From Planctomycetota bacterium (GTDB lineage: Bacteria > Planctomycetota > UBA8108 > UBA1146): a stretch of DNA of 64,000 nt. Each line of letters opens with the position of its first letter. The first letter of the stretch is position 1. This document shows positions 25,342 through 34,368 of the stretch, piece after piece. The stretch lies in NCBI GenBank assembly GCA_014240375.1, contig JAAZXB010000003.1, forward strand, positions 192,249 to 256,248, in the 5' to 3' direction. The notes beneath the pieces are model-generated. The model saw nothing but the letters and a program-made list of their open reading frames with translations, did no database searches and was not told where the DNA came from. A program made the translations under genes and the position numbers.

Positions 25342-27636
25342 TCATCGAGAGTCATTCGGGTCCTTCTTCTCCACCGAATCACTGGTGGGATCCGAATCAG
25401 CCGGAGTGACCTGTTCCTCTGATGCCTTTTCCTCACTCTCACGTGCGATCTCTTCCAGCCTCAGTGAAAGAGCCTCGACATCGGAAGTGGGAAGATCACA
25501 CTGCTGATGGATACACAGATAGGCACACGGCTTTCCTTCGAGAAGCCCTCGATCCGCCAGGAGCGCAACCACTTCAGCCGCCCGAGATCCCTTCTCTCCG
25601 GGCGATCGCAGTGCCACGATCGGAAAGGGAACCGTGGAATGTGTCACGGCATCAATCAGGCTTCGAGTTTCCACTGCTGTCGGATCTCCGACCACTGCCA
25701 CCGCCGGAGCCGCACGCGTCATCGCCTGTACCGCCAGCAGCAACTCTGCCGAACCGGTCGGATAGGGTCCAATCGAGCGCAATCCTGCCGCGATGATGTG
25801 TTCGCCCGCTTCGCGGTACTCGCTGGTCCCGGTCAACTCGTAGAGACGCAACAAACTGCGAGCCACGGTGGCATTTCCTGACGGAATCGCACCATCGAAG
25901 AACTCCTGCCTCCTCCCGAGCAGCACCTCGGCTCCCGCCGGGGCTTCGAACAGACCCGCATCCGCTTCGAGCGGACCGAACTCCTCCAGCAACAATCGCC
26001 AGCTGCGAATCGCCTCGGCCACGAATTCAGCCTCGAAGGTGGCATCGTAGAGATCGAGACAGCACTTCATCCAGAGCGCCGCATCCTGAAGCGTGGCAGG
26101 GTTTCCAGAGACCTGGACCACTCCCAGATCGCCGCCACCGCCGGCTGAGATTCCAGCGGGATAGTCTCTGCGTCTCAGGAATTGATCTTCCAGGACCAGA
26201 GATCCCTTCATCGACGTGTAGGCCCCCACCGCAGCCTGGCGGAATCGGGGCTGATCGAGCAGTGCTGCACCACGAGCCAGCGCAGAGATGGCCAGAGCAT
26301 TCCACCCCAGTACCACCTTGGGATCTCGCTTGGGAGCCACTCGATCCGATCGATGCGCCTTCATCAGGGCCACACCCTCGACAAACTTCTGGACCGCCTG
26401 AGGGATCTCGATCGACAGTGCTTTTGCAGCTTCCTCGATCGACATCGCCTTGCGAGGGACACTGGCCTCACCCCCCTCGAAGTTTCCGTTCTCGGTGATT
26501 CCCAGGACCATACAGATCAAGGGGGTCGACTCATCGCCCACCACTTCTTTGACCTGCTCTGGAGTCCAGACGTAGTATGAACCCTCGACTCCGCCCGAAT
26601 CCGCATCCCAGGATCCGGCAAATCCACCGTCGGAGAGCTGGAACTGCTCGAGCAAAGCATCACAGGTTGCCACACCGACGGCGGTCAGTTGTGCATCATC
26701 CGCGATGCGCCCCGCCTCGAAGTAACTCTCTGCCAGCGATCCCTGGTTGTAGAGCATCTTCTCGAAGTGCGGCACCTGCCACTGGGCATCGACACTGTAG
26801 CGATGGAACCCACCACCCACCTGGTCATAGATCCCGCCGTTGGCCATCGCGTGAAGCACCGAAACTCCTCGATCGATGGAAGCTTGATCGCCACGCATCT
26901 TTCCCTCACCGATCAGATATTGCAGCAATCTCGGGTTGGGAAAGCGCGGCGCCTTGCCAAAGCCTGCAGGATCCGCGGTGTAACTACTGGCGGCCCCATC
27001 GATTCCTCCGGAGAGATACCCCTCCGGTTCAACACCTTCGAAACTGCGCTTCGCTCGATCCAGCAGGTGTGCATTCAGTTTTCCTGCACTGTCGATGATC
27101 TGCGCCCGATCTTCACTCCAGGCCTTGGAGATCGATCCGAGCAACTCCATGAACCCGGGGCGATTGAATCGTGCACGTGGCGGAAAATACGTCCCACCGA
27201 AGAATGGTTTCAAGTCATGGAGTAAAAATGCCGAGAGGGGCCATCCTCCCCCTCCAGTCATCGCTCTCACCGCATCCATGTAGGCATCGTCGACGTGGGG
27301 TAGATCCTCCCTGTCGACCTTGATGGAGATGAAGTTCTCGTTCATGAAGGCAGCGATCGCTGGATCGGAGAAGGATTCCCGCCGCATCACATGGCACCAG
27401 TGGCAAGACGAGTAACCGATCGACAGGAAGATGGGACGATCCAACTTCTTCGCCTGATCGAAGGCCTTTTCGCCCCAGGGATACCATTCGACGGGATTCT
27501 CCGCGTGTTCACGCAGGTAGGCGCTGGGGCTATCGGCCAGTCTCCAACCTCCCACCTGGGCTTCTCCAGCATCTTGTGCTCGTCCCTGAATTCCGGCACA
27601 GAAAAGAGTGCAGGTGCAGATGATCCATCGATTCAT
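25342..27636 (-). CDS. DUF255 thioredoxin-fold/six-hairpin protein (YyaL family)
   Basis: A 764-residue protein of the DUF255 family (YyaL/spermatogenesis-associated 20). The start is the ATG at 27636 with GGAGG upstream; it gives a signal peptide (MNRWIICTCTLFCAGIQGRAQ), so unlike cytoplasmic homologues this one appears exported. The N-terminal thioredoxin-like domain has NPVEWYPWGEKAF and GYSSCHWCHVMRRESF with a CxxC pair. A long alpha-helical (six-hairpin glycosidase-like) domain follows, with FPNPRLLQYL, GGFHRYSVDAQWQVPHFEKM and LGWNALAISALARG. The C-terminal 35 residues are Glu/Ser-rich. The function of the family is uncertain. Confidence 0.9.
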   Translation of the reverse strand: MNRWIICTCTLFCAGIQGRAQDAGEAQVGGWRLADSPSAYLREHAENPVEWYPWGEKAFDQAKKLDRPIFLSIGYSSCHWCHVMRRESFSDPAIAAFMNENFISIKVDREDLPHVDDAYMDAVRAMTGGGGWPLSAFLLHDLKPFFGGTYFPPRARFNRPGFMELLGSISKAWSEDRAQIIDSAGKLNAHLLDRAKRSFEGVEPEGYLSGGIDGAASSYTADPAGFGKAPRFPNPRLLQYLIGEGKMRGDQASIDRGVSVLHAMANGGIYDQVGGGFHRYSVDAQWQVPHFEKMLYNQGSLAESYFEAGRIADDAQLTAVGVATCDALLEQFQLSDGGFAGSWDADSGGVEGSYYVWTPEQVKEVVGDESTPLICMVLGITENGNFEGGEASVPRKAMSIEEAAKALSIEIPQAVQKFVEGVALMKAHRSDRVAPKRDPKVVLGWNALAISALARGAALLDQPRFRQAAVGAYTSMKGSLVLEDQFLRRRDYPAGISAGGGGDLGVVQVSGNPATLQDAALWMKCCLDLYDATFEAEFVAEAIRSWRLLLEEFGPLEADAGLFEAPAGAEVLLGRRQEFFDGAIPSGNATVARSLLRLYELTGTSEYREAGEHIIAAGLRSIGPYPTGSAELLLAVQAMTRAAPAVAVVGDPTAVETRSLIDAVTHSTVPFPIVALRSPGEKGSRAAEVVALLADRGLLEGKPCAYLCIHQQCDLPTSDVEALSLRLEEIARESEEKASEEQVTPADSDPTSDSVEKKDPNDSR

Positions 27637-27810
27637 TGGGGCCTCCATCTGCGGGTATCCTATGGCTTCAGTGGACTCCGGGGGAGGGTAACCTGTAGAA
27701 ACCAGGTCACACTGCCCCGAAATACCACGACACAATGTCGATATTTTACAGTCGTAACTTCAGCGATTCCGGTAGATTGGCTCTCACAACCTCAGCGAAA
27801 AGGAGTACGG

Positions 27811-28236
27811 ATGACTGATAAAGAAGGTCCAGCCAAACAAGGACCACCGATCGGGATCTTGATTCTGCAAGGACTCTACGGTGGGTTTTTCATCCTGATG
27901 GGTCTCAATGGTTTTTTTCATTGGTTTTCACCCGGGGGTGACCAACCGCCGACCAATCCCGAAGCGACCGGCGCGTTCTGGGGTGGAATCACCGCCAGTG
28001 GCTACATGTCCAACCTGATCTTTGCCACTCAGGCGGCCAGTGGTTTGTTGATCGCGTCCGGACGGCTGAGCGCCTTCGGACTGATCTTGCTGAGTCCGGT
28101 GCTGGTCAACATCGTTGGGTATCATCTCTACGTGGAACCCAATGGCCTCGAGATGGCCCTCGGGCTCTCTGCTGTGCATCTGGTTCTGGCATGGTGCCAC
28201 CGCAAGAGTTATCAGCCGCTCTTTTACAACTGCTAG
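27811..28236 (+). CDS. DoxX-like small integral membrane protein
   Basis: A 141-residue protein starting at the ATG at 27811 behind AAAAGGAG. Four hydrophobic segments are visible: PIGILILQGLYGGFFILMGL, SNLIFATQAASGLLIASG, FGLILLSPVLVNIVGYHLYV and LGLSAVHLVLAWCHR. The layout and the tail RKSYQPLF are like DoxX/SURF4-type proteins, but assignment by eye is tentative. It is monocistronic between two minus-strand genes. Confidence 0.72.
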   Translation: MTDKEGPAKQGPPIGILILQGLYGGFFILMGLNGFFHWFSPGGDQPPTNPEATGAFWGGITASGYMSNLIFATQAASGLLIASGRLSAFGLILLSPVLVNIVGYHLYVEPNGLEMALGLSAVHLVLAWCHRKSYQPLFYNC

Positions 28237-28269
28237 CCTGACAACGGGATCGTGTCAGCCGGGGAGATT

Positions 28270-30102
28270 TCACTCTCCGGCTGGCGCGATTCCTCCTTCT
28301 GCAACGGCACCATAAAACAGCCAGGACGGTCGGTGATCCCGCTTCAACTCGACATCGCTGAGTGCCGCACGAACCATATCGATGGGGATCGAATTATTCT
28401 TCAGCACCCGATCATGAAACTCACGATCGGTCATCTGGCCTGAATCGACCAGCTCCCGGTGAAGTGCCATCAGTTGCAGCCCCCCGAGCATGTATGCAGC
28501 CTGGTAGAGCGGTCCGTAACTGCCGCTGACCGATCGACGCACTTCTGCTGTAGCGTTGTTTCGTTCATGGCCGACATTCTCGACCAGGAAATCGATCGCT
28601 TCCTCTGCACTCATCTGACCGAGATGATAACTGAGCGAGAAGATGATCCGGGCACATCGATGAGTGCGCCAGAACAGCATCCCCACGCGATTTTCCGCGG
28701 ACTCTGCGAAGTCCTTGTCCCACAGCAGCATCTCCCAGTAGAGCGCCCACCCCTCCATCCAGAAGGGAGTACCGAAGCCACGACGATGAGTTCGATGCCT
28801 GCTGGTCATGAACCCCTGCAGGTGGTGACCGGGAATCAACTCGTGATGCACCGTGGCACGGGCGAAGTGTCGATTGTTTCCCCTCATGCTCATCCGCTTG
28901 TCCTGGTGCTCCATCTCGTGGGTTGGAAATGCCACCATGATCGTTTCACCACCGAGGAAGTAAGGACTGGTCTTCTGTCGTGCAGCAGACAGCATCTCCA
29001 TCCTCCAGGTTTCCTTGCAAAGAGCAGGGATGGTGACCAGATCCCTCTCTTCGAGAAACGTCACTGCCTCGTGAGCCAATTCACGAATCAGGTCCGGCTG
29101 CTTCCCTGGCTCGACATGGAGTTCCTTGACGTGCTCGAGAGCTTTGCGCCAGTCGTCTCCATAACCGAGATCCTGCGCCGCTCGGACCATCTCCTTGCGA
29201 CACCAGTCGAACTCTTGGCGGGCGATCTCGATCAGTTGTTCCGGGGAGTAAGCGATCATCTCGTGCTCCAGCATACTCATCAGTTCTTCGCGACCGACCG
29301 GGTCGCCGATGATGGGTGGATCGTCATCGTCCTGGATCGCCATCACCTTGGTGCGGATGAACTTAGAGTACCCCTTGAGGGTCTTCTCCAGCTCCTTGTA
29401 TGGTTTTTCTACCCACCAGGTGAAGAGTGGATCGTATCCGGCATAGAATCCGTACCACCCCGAGAGGGTTCTCTGTAGACGAGTGACCATGCGAGAAGCC
29501 CGGTTTGCTACCGCGATCTCGAATCCCCCTTCCCCGTCGCCTGCCTCCTTCAACTGCTGCTCGATCTCGGTCCTGACCTTCTTCACGGCTTCAACAAGAT
29601 CCGTGAGGACGTTGGCGATCTGCTTACCATCGACTGGATCCACCTGCCGTCTGTTCTCCTGCAAACTCGTGATGACCCCTGCAAACGGCACGAACTGCTC
29701 GATCTGTTGCTCCTTCAACTGCTGGTGTTGGAGTGAGCGGAGCCGGTAGCGAAGATCGTTCTGGAAGAGCAGGTGATCGATCTTTTGATCGCGATCCAGC
29801 GCCTCGAAGTCGATGGAATCGAGAGTTTCCTGCCAGTGCTGTAGATATTCCCGCGTCCTTACCGATGCCAACTTCGACATCGGGGCATCATAGAACCTGC
29901 CGATATTTCTTCGATCCGCAGAGTACAGTTCGATCATGCCGCGCAACTGAGGAAGGGTGGCATCGATCACTCCACCCGGATGGGGAGAGTCATCCGAGGC
30001 CGTCTCGTTACTGGAGGGCGGTTCCACTGCCAGTCCCACTGGAACCGTTATCCCGCAAACGAGCAAGATCACTACCAGTTGGAGTAGAGTTGACTTGAGC
30101 AT
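28270..30102 (-). CDS. DUF885 family zinc peptidase-like protein, exported
   Basis: A 610-residue protein with a signal peptide (MLKSTLLQLVVILLVCGITVPVGLA) and start ATG 30102 behind AAAGGATT. It belongs to the DUF885 (COG4805) family of predicted metallopeptidases. The catalytic signature is VHHELIPGHHLQGF (HExxPGHH), and a following Glu is in PFWMEGWALYWE. The N-terminal half is helical with DRDQKIDHLLFQNDLRY. The C-terminal half holds the conserved GSYGPLYQAAYMLGGLQL. It probably acts in the periplasm on small peptides. Confidence 0.9.
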   Translation of the reverse strand: MLKSTLLQLVVILLVCGITVPVGLAVEPPSSNETASDDSPHPGGVIDATLPQLRGMIELYSADRRNIGRFYDAPMSKLASVRTREYLQHWQETLDSIDFEALDRDQKIDHLLFQNDLRYRLRSLQHQQLKEQQIEQFVPFAGVITSLQENRRQVDPVDGKQIANVLTDLVEAVKKVRTEIEQQLKEAGDGEGGFEIAVANRASRMVTRLQRTLSGWYGFYAGYDPLFTWWVEKPYKELEKTLKGYSKFIRTKVMAIQDDDDPPIIGDPVGREELMSMLEHEMIAYSPEQLIEIARQEFDWCRKEMVRAAQDLGYGDDWRKALEHVKELHVEPGKQPDLIRELAHEAVTFLEERDLVTIPALCKETWRMEMLSAARQKTSPYFLGGETIMVAFPTHEMEHQDKRMSMRGNNRHFARATVHHELIPGHHLQGFMTSRHRTHRRGFGTPFWMEGWALYWEMLLWDKDFAESAENRVGMLFWRTHRCARIIFSLSYHLGQMSAEEAIDFLVENVGHERNNATAEVRRSVSGSYGPLYQAAYMLGGLQLMALHRELVDSGQMTDREFHDRVLKNNSIPIDMVRAALSDVELKRDHRPSWLFYGAVAEGGIAPAGE

Positions 30103-30241
30103 CGATGAATCCTTTCTGAACCCTGTGCGATCATCACAGTCTAGATCGATTCACCATCGATACAACGATGCACTGGCGAGGTGAGAAGTTGTGCCCCATC
30201 CTTGTCATGAATACAGGTCTCTCCGATCGGCCCACGAGAAA

Positions 30242-30273
30242 GGGGACGGAGCCTCGCTTCAGGCTCCGTCCCC
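30242..30273 (-). terminator. Intrinsic terminator of the small membrane protein gene
   Basis: A perfect 12-bp G+C-rich stem (GGGGACGGAGCC and its complement) with an 8-base loop. On the minus strand it is followed by TTTCTC, so it should end transcription from the gene at 30300-30488, whose stop is 27 bases upstream. Confidence 0.85.
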
Positions 30274-30299
30274 TCAAATTCACAATCGGTTGCTGACGA

Positions 30300-30488
30300 T
30301 CAGGCTTCGATCTTCTCAGCCTTCGAGGCAAAAAGGTTGGCAAACAGTGAGCCAAAGAAACCAGACAGTCCCACGGCCACGTAGATATTTGGATCCGTCA
30401 CGACCGAGTTGACGACATACCAGCACGCCACCGCGATGATTCCGCCGATGACTCCTGCAAACATCGCACCTCCGAGATTATTCCCCAT
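30300..30488 (-). CDS. Small membrane protein, unknown function
   Basis: A 62-residue protein. The ATG at 30488 follows GGAGAACGG; an in-frame GTG seven codons upstream is possible. Two hydrophobic segments are visible (GAMFAGVIGGIIAVACWYVV and YVAVGLSGFFGSLFANLFA), ending in a charged tail (SKAEKIEA). It has its own strong terminator, which supports a real monocistronic gene. I do not recognise the family. Confidence 0.7.
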   Translation of the reverse strand: MGNNLGGAMFAGVIGGIIAVACWYVVNSVVTDPNIYVAVGLSGFFGSLFANLFASKAEKIEA

Positions 30489-30710
30489 CACCCGTTCTCC
30501 CATCCACACACGGGGACTACCCCCGCATGCACAAACGGTAAAGCAAATCGACCTTCCCTGTCAAATCGACCCGCACGACTCAGAACTGGTTGGGGCTGAA
30601 ATAGTGGGTCCGAATAGTTCGCTTCAGCGGATTTAACCTTACCTGAGCCACAATCAGGCGGCATTCGCCACGGGGGCGAACGCCTTTCAGCCCACAGGAA
30701 AGGGGTCTCC

Positions 30711-32585
30711 ATGACCCACCCCATTCTCGGGACAAAGACGATTCTTCGTCTTTTCTCCCTCTCACTCCTGCTACTCGCGATGCTGCCCGCCACCACCCTC
30801 TACTCCCAGGTGTACATGAAAAGCCTGGGCACTCGCGGATCGGAAATCTCTCTCGAGATGACGCCGACCAGTGATGGAAACTACGTCACAGTCGGTCCCG
30901 TCACTCGACCTCCCGGCGGACCACCTGGATTTGACATCTACCTCAACAAGGTCAGCCCTGGCGGCAACCTGATCTGGACGCGTCAGATCCTCGAATCCAA
31001 TGTGCAGGGGTTCGGCAATGCGGTTCCTGTTTCGGTGACGGAAACATTCTCCGCTGGAGTTTCCAGTGGTTTTGCGGTGACTGGTATCGTCCGAAACGGA
31101 ATTTCGGTCGACGATCCGGTGATGGTGGTCACCACTAACGTCGTTGGGATTCCCACCGGCTACAGTTCCTATGGCGGACCACTACCCATCAATAATGTCG
31201 GCATCATCAGCGGGGCAGGCGTGAAAATCATCCAGATCCCAGATGGGCGACTCGCCATCTGCGGATCGGTCACACTCGCCAACTCTGCCGGTCAGCTTCC
31301 CTTCATCCTCGTGGTACAGCAAGACCTCACGCTGGATTTCATGCGGGTCTACGAGGATGCCGCTTTCAGTATCCCGGGAGCCAATCTGTTTGGATTCAAT
31401 ACCCGGGCTCATTTCGCCGACATCGAATATGTCGAGGAGTTGATCGACCCCAATGGTGCCGTTCTCCATGAAGCAGGATTCATGGTGGTGGGATCGACCG
31501 GTCCGATGAACTCGTACTTCTCTGAAATCCTGGTGATGCGCACCAAGATCGATGGGAATCCATCTCAGGTGACACTGCATGGCCCACAACAGGTGAAATC
31601 GATCGGGACCGCTCTCACCATCACCCAGGCGGGCAATGTCGAGGTCGCCGGGCTGGTCATCCCTTCGCCAAGCGCCACAGGCGCACCCGCGACCCCACCG
31701 TCGACTCTGGTCCTCAAACTGGAACCACACTTTCTCGGAACCCTCGATCAGGACGAATACCATGGATTCATCGCCCACAGCGACATTCGAGAAGTGGGAG
31801 CGGGTGAGTTCATCCTGGCAGGTCGAGATGCATACCCGGCGATCGGCCCTGGCGGCAACCTGATCTGGAACGGAGCTGTGCTTCGAATCAAGAACAGTGG
31901 AACCGTGGTCTTCGCCAACGGATACGGGAGTCCCAACGGTGTGGAGGTTTTTACCGACGTTCACGAGATGGCGGGAGGAGATCTGCTCTCCAGTGGAATC
32001 TCCACTGTCTGGTGTAGAGGCCCCATGGACGAATACCTGAACAGAACTCTCGGCGATGGTTCCATCGTCGGTTGTTACTTTTACTCGCTCAACTACTCGC
32101 ACACCGAGCCAGTATACCCGGTTCGAGATACCTGGCTTCCATCGGAGTTACTGGATCTGGTCAGGGATCACGATCATCTTCTCTCAACTCCTAACACCAT
32201 AGTTTACTTGATCTGTCCGCAAGTATTCCTTCCAAATATAGTATTGCCGATTCCCTGGGACTGGTTCAGGCGCGCGGACTTCACTCGTGATCTCCAGATC
32301 GACATCGGAGATGCCATCGCCAGTCTCGGCCGACTCTTCGGTGGTGGTCAGCCTTCTGTCCCCGAACAAGCGGCAGACTCCAACAACGACGGAACTCATG
32401 ATGTCAGCGATGTGATTCACACCCTCAACTACCTGTTCGGCGGTGGATCTCCTCCTGTGGCACCGTTCGACGAGCCAGGCCCCGATCCAGAGAATGACCA
32501 GGGCAACATCTTCAACATCGATGAACTGCTCCAGTGGATCGATCAGTCGTTGCTGGCAGAGGGAGGAGTACTGGCGGAAGAGTGA
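30711..32585 (+). CDS. Secreted protein with degenerate C-terminal dockerin-like module
   Basis: A 624-residue protein with a signal peptide (MTHPILGTKTILRLFSLSLL...YSQ) and start ATG after AGGAAAGGGG. The body contains repeats resembling delta-60/propeller blades: TPTSDGNYVTVG, IPDGRLAICGSV, GEFILAGRDAY, each followed by beta-strand pairs, with WTRQ and WNGA positions. Nucleotides 32265-32582 encode a paired EF-hand unit (FRRADFTRDLQIDIGDA, AADSNNDGTHDVSDV). The first loop lacks the usual GDxN, and the Cys tail found in its relatives is replaced by PGPDPENDQGN plus an extra helix. It ends at a very strong terminator. The role is probably extracellular. Confidence 0.78.
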   Translation: MTHPILGTKTILRLFSLSLLLLAMLPATTLYSQVYMKSLGTRGSEISLEMTPTSDGNYVTVGPVTRPPGGPPGFDIYLNKVSPGGNLIWTRQILESNVQGFGNAVPVSVTETFSAGVSSGFAVTGIVRNGISVDDPVMVVTTNVVGIPTGYSSYGGPLPINNVGIISGAGVKIIQIPDGRLAICGSVTLANSAGQLPFILVVQQDLTLDFMRVYEDAAFSIPGANLFGFNTRAHFADIEYVEELIDPNGAVLHEAGFMVVGSTGPMNSYFSEILVMRTKIDGNPSQVTLHGPQQVKSIGTALTITQAGNVEVAGLVIPSPSATGAPATPPSTLVLKLEPHFLGTLDQDEYHGFIAHSDIREVGAGEFILAGRDAYPAIGPGGNLIWNGAVLRIKNSGTVVFANGYGSPNGVEVFTDVHEMAGGDLLSSGISTVWCRGPMDEYLNRTLGDGSIVGCYFYSLNYSHTEPVYPVRDTWLPSELLDLVRDHDHLLSTPNTIVYLICPQVFLPNIVLPIPWDWFRRADFTRDLQIDIGDAIASLGRLFGGGQPSVPEQAADSNNDGTHDVSDVIHTLNYLFGGGSPPVAPFDEPGPDPENDQGNIFNIDELLQWIDQSLLAEGGVLAEE

Positions 32586-32618
32586 GTGATGACGGACCCA
32601 TCGAGGACCTGAATCCAG

Positions 32619-32662
32619 AAGGAGGCCTCGTCGGCCACAACCGACGAGGCCTCCTTCTTTTT
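32619..32662 (+). terminator. Strong intrinsic terminator
   Basis: A perfect 16-bp stem (AAGGAGGCCTCGTCGG and its complement) with a 6-base loop, followed by CTTTTT. It lies 34 bases after the secreted-protein stop and before a convergent gene. Confidence 0.93.
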
Positions 32663-32679
32663 AGATTCCATCTGCGAGA

Positions 32680-34107
32680 CTAAACCCCGAGCAATTCGGG
32701 TAATACCTCGGTCATCCATCGATCCGCTTCATCGGGAGATTCGGCGATGGCAATCACGTCAAACTTCCCCGACAAGGTCAGCGGCCCGACGTTGTAGAGC
32801 AAGAAGTGACCAGTGCCTGTTCGAGCATCGAATAGTTGACCACCGATCCGCTGACAGATCTCGGTGAAGGGAACTCCGATCAGATCCTGGTGGATGAAAT
32901 CTTGAGCTCGGTAGGGCGGTCGATTGCCGGAGATCACTCGATCGACCAGATGCATCGGAGTACTGGTTCCGCCCCAGCGTCCGTTGCACTCGGTGATCTT
33001 CAACTGCGGATCTCGGTCCAGATCTCCCACCACCAGGTGATCGAAGGAACAGCGACCGACGTACCCGAGTTGCTGCAATGCGTAGGCGATGGCAAACGAC
33101 TGCCGTTCCAGACCCTGATTGATCTCATCCGGCAAGGTCGACGGGCGACTGCCGACGAACAACTTCTCCTCACCGGCCAGGATCTGCTCATAGATCCCAT
33201 CGATCCTCGGCAGCGCGCTACCCTTCGGCGGGATCCACCACTGAGTGGATGGAGACAGGTCCGTCTCCTCCCAGACACAGGCGAGCACCTCCTCCCCCGC
33301 CGGCCAGGCCATCGACAACAACGCCTCCTCGACCACCTTTTGCAATGCTGGATCATCGAGATGCTGCAACTGATCCACCTCGAGCAGGCGATTTCCCATG
33401 GCAGAAGCACATCGAGTTCTCTTGATGGCGACCCGCTGCACTCCGGGAAACATCTGGCGCAGAAACTTCGTCAGTGTCGCGACGTCATCGGCTGCGCGGG
33501 TGAGCACCAACGCTTCCTCTCCCAGAACGCCAGCCACCAGTTCGGAGAAGTGCGCCTTGTCATTGGCAATCCAGGTCACCGCAGGAGGAGGAGCGATCAC
33601 CTGCACCGGGACCTTCGCCTCGCCGTGGATGCGAGCAGCAAGGTCCCACGAATCCTCGATCCCCATGTACGGCTCGATCAACAGCCCCTGACCACTACCC
33701 GCACAATCCACCAGTGTCGAGAAGGAGGGTGGAGTCAAACAACCGCGCGAGACCCTCAGCGGTCCATCGGGAGGATCGGCAATGATGTGACGAGGAGAAC
33801 CGAGCTGCAATTGATCGCGGCAGTATTCCTCGTATCCGGCGGCAGGTTCGGTGACAGTGGCGAACAGGTCGCCATCGCCACAGCGTAATCTGGCCCGATG
33901 CTGGTACTCGTCCACCCCTTGGATGCCATCGAGGAAGGGAATCCCAGACACGTCATCGAGGTGTAACACCGGCCAGCGACGGTCGCCTTGCCAGCGATGG
34001 AGGTCGAGCCTCTGATCTGCGGTGTCCAGGGCATACTGCTCTGAAAAAGTCGCTGCAAAAGTATCGATCGAATCGAGGTCGGTTGGTTGAGGCTCCCCCG
34101 CGGACAT
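32680..34107 (-). CDS. ATP-grasp-like protein (possible peptide ligase type)
   Basis: A 475-residue cytoplasmic protein. The start is the ATG at 34107, which follows AGGAGGAG. The C-terminal half carries features of an ATP-grasp ligase: a Lys in VAIKRTRCASAMG, an acidic strand LACVWEETDLSP, FDHLVVGDLDRDPQLKITEC and NGRWGGTSTPMHLVDRV, where Glu and Asn would bind Mg-ATP. The N-terminal half resembles a pre-ATP-grasp domain (DPPDGPLRVSRGCLTPP). PGM1-type peptide ligases have this layout, but the substrate cannot be inferred. No biosynthetic partner is adjacent. Confidence 0.6.
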   Translation of the reverse strand: MSAGEPQPTDLDSIDTFAATFSEQYALDTADQRLDLHRWQGDRRWPVLHLDDVSGIPFLDGIQGVDEYQHRARLRCGDGDLFATVTEPAAGYEEYCRDQLQLGSPRHIIADPPDGPLRVSRGCLTPPSFSTLVDCAGSGQGLLIEPYMGIEDSWDLAARIHGEAKVPVQVIAPPPAVTWIANDKAHFSELVAGVLGEEALVLTRAADDVATLTKFLRQMFPGVQRVAIKRTRCASAMGNRLLEVDQLQHLDDPALQKVVEEALLSMAWPAGEEVLACVWEETDLSPSTQWWIPPKGSALPRIDGIYEQILAGEEKLFVGSRPSTLPDEINQGLERQSFAIAYALQQLGYVGRCSFDHLVVGDLDRDPQLKITECNGRWGGTSTPMHLVDRVISGNRPPYRAQDFIHQDLIGVPFTEICQRIGGQLFDARTGTGHFLLYNVGPLTLSGKFDVIAIAESPDEADRWMTEVLPELLGV

Positions 34108-34153
34108 CTTCACTCCTCCTGCTCGTCATCCAAAGATACGAGTTCTCACCGTC

Positions 34154-34230
34154 TCAGCGATCCTGTGGTTTCAGCGATCCTGTGGTTTCAGCGATCCTGT
34201 GGTTTCAGCGATCCTGTGCTCTCAGCGATG
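34154..34230. repeat. Intergenic 17-bp tandem repeat, 4.5 copies
   Basis: Units of TCAGCGATCCTGTGGTT start at 34154, 34171 and 34188 (identical). A fourth at 34205 ends GTGCTC, and a partial fifth begins at 34222. The array lies between two divergent genes (ATP-grasp-like and SGNH), so it occupies their shared upstream region. Confidence 0.95.
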
Positions 34231-34368
34231 ACCACGATGGATCTCGTCGTGCGTGATTCTCTCGGCCGATTTTGCCCACAGCATACACGATTGATCGGTG
34301 GGTTTCTTCCTGTAGATCAGCCCTTGCTCTTCGACTTGAATCTGCGATCTTTCGCACCAGGAGGACCG

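Noticed and set aside
30520..30700. Leader before the secreted protein considered as a cyclic-di-GMP riboswitch
   Set aside because: There is an imperfect hairpin near 30660-30690, but the conserved GEMM bases and two-helix layout are not present.
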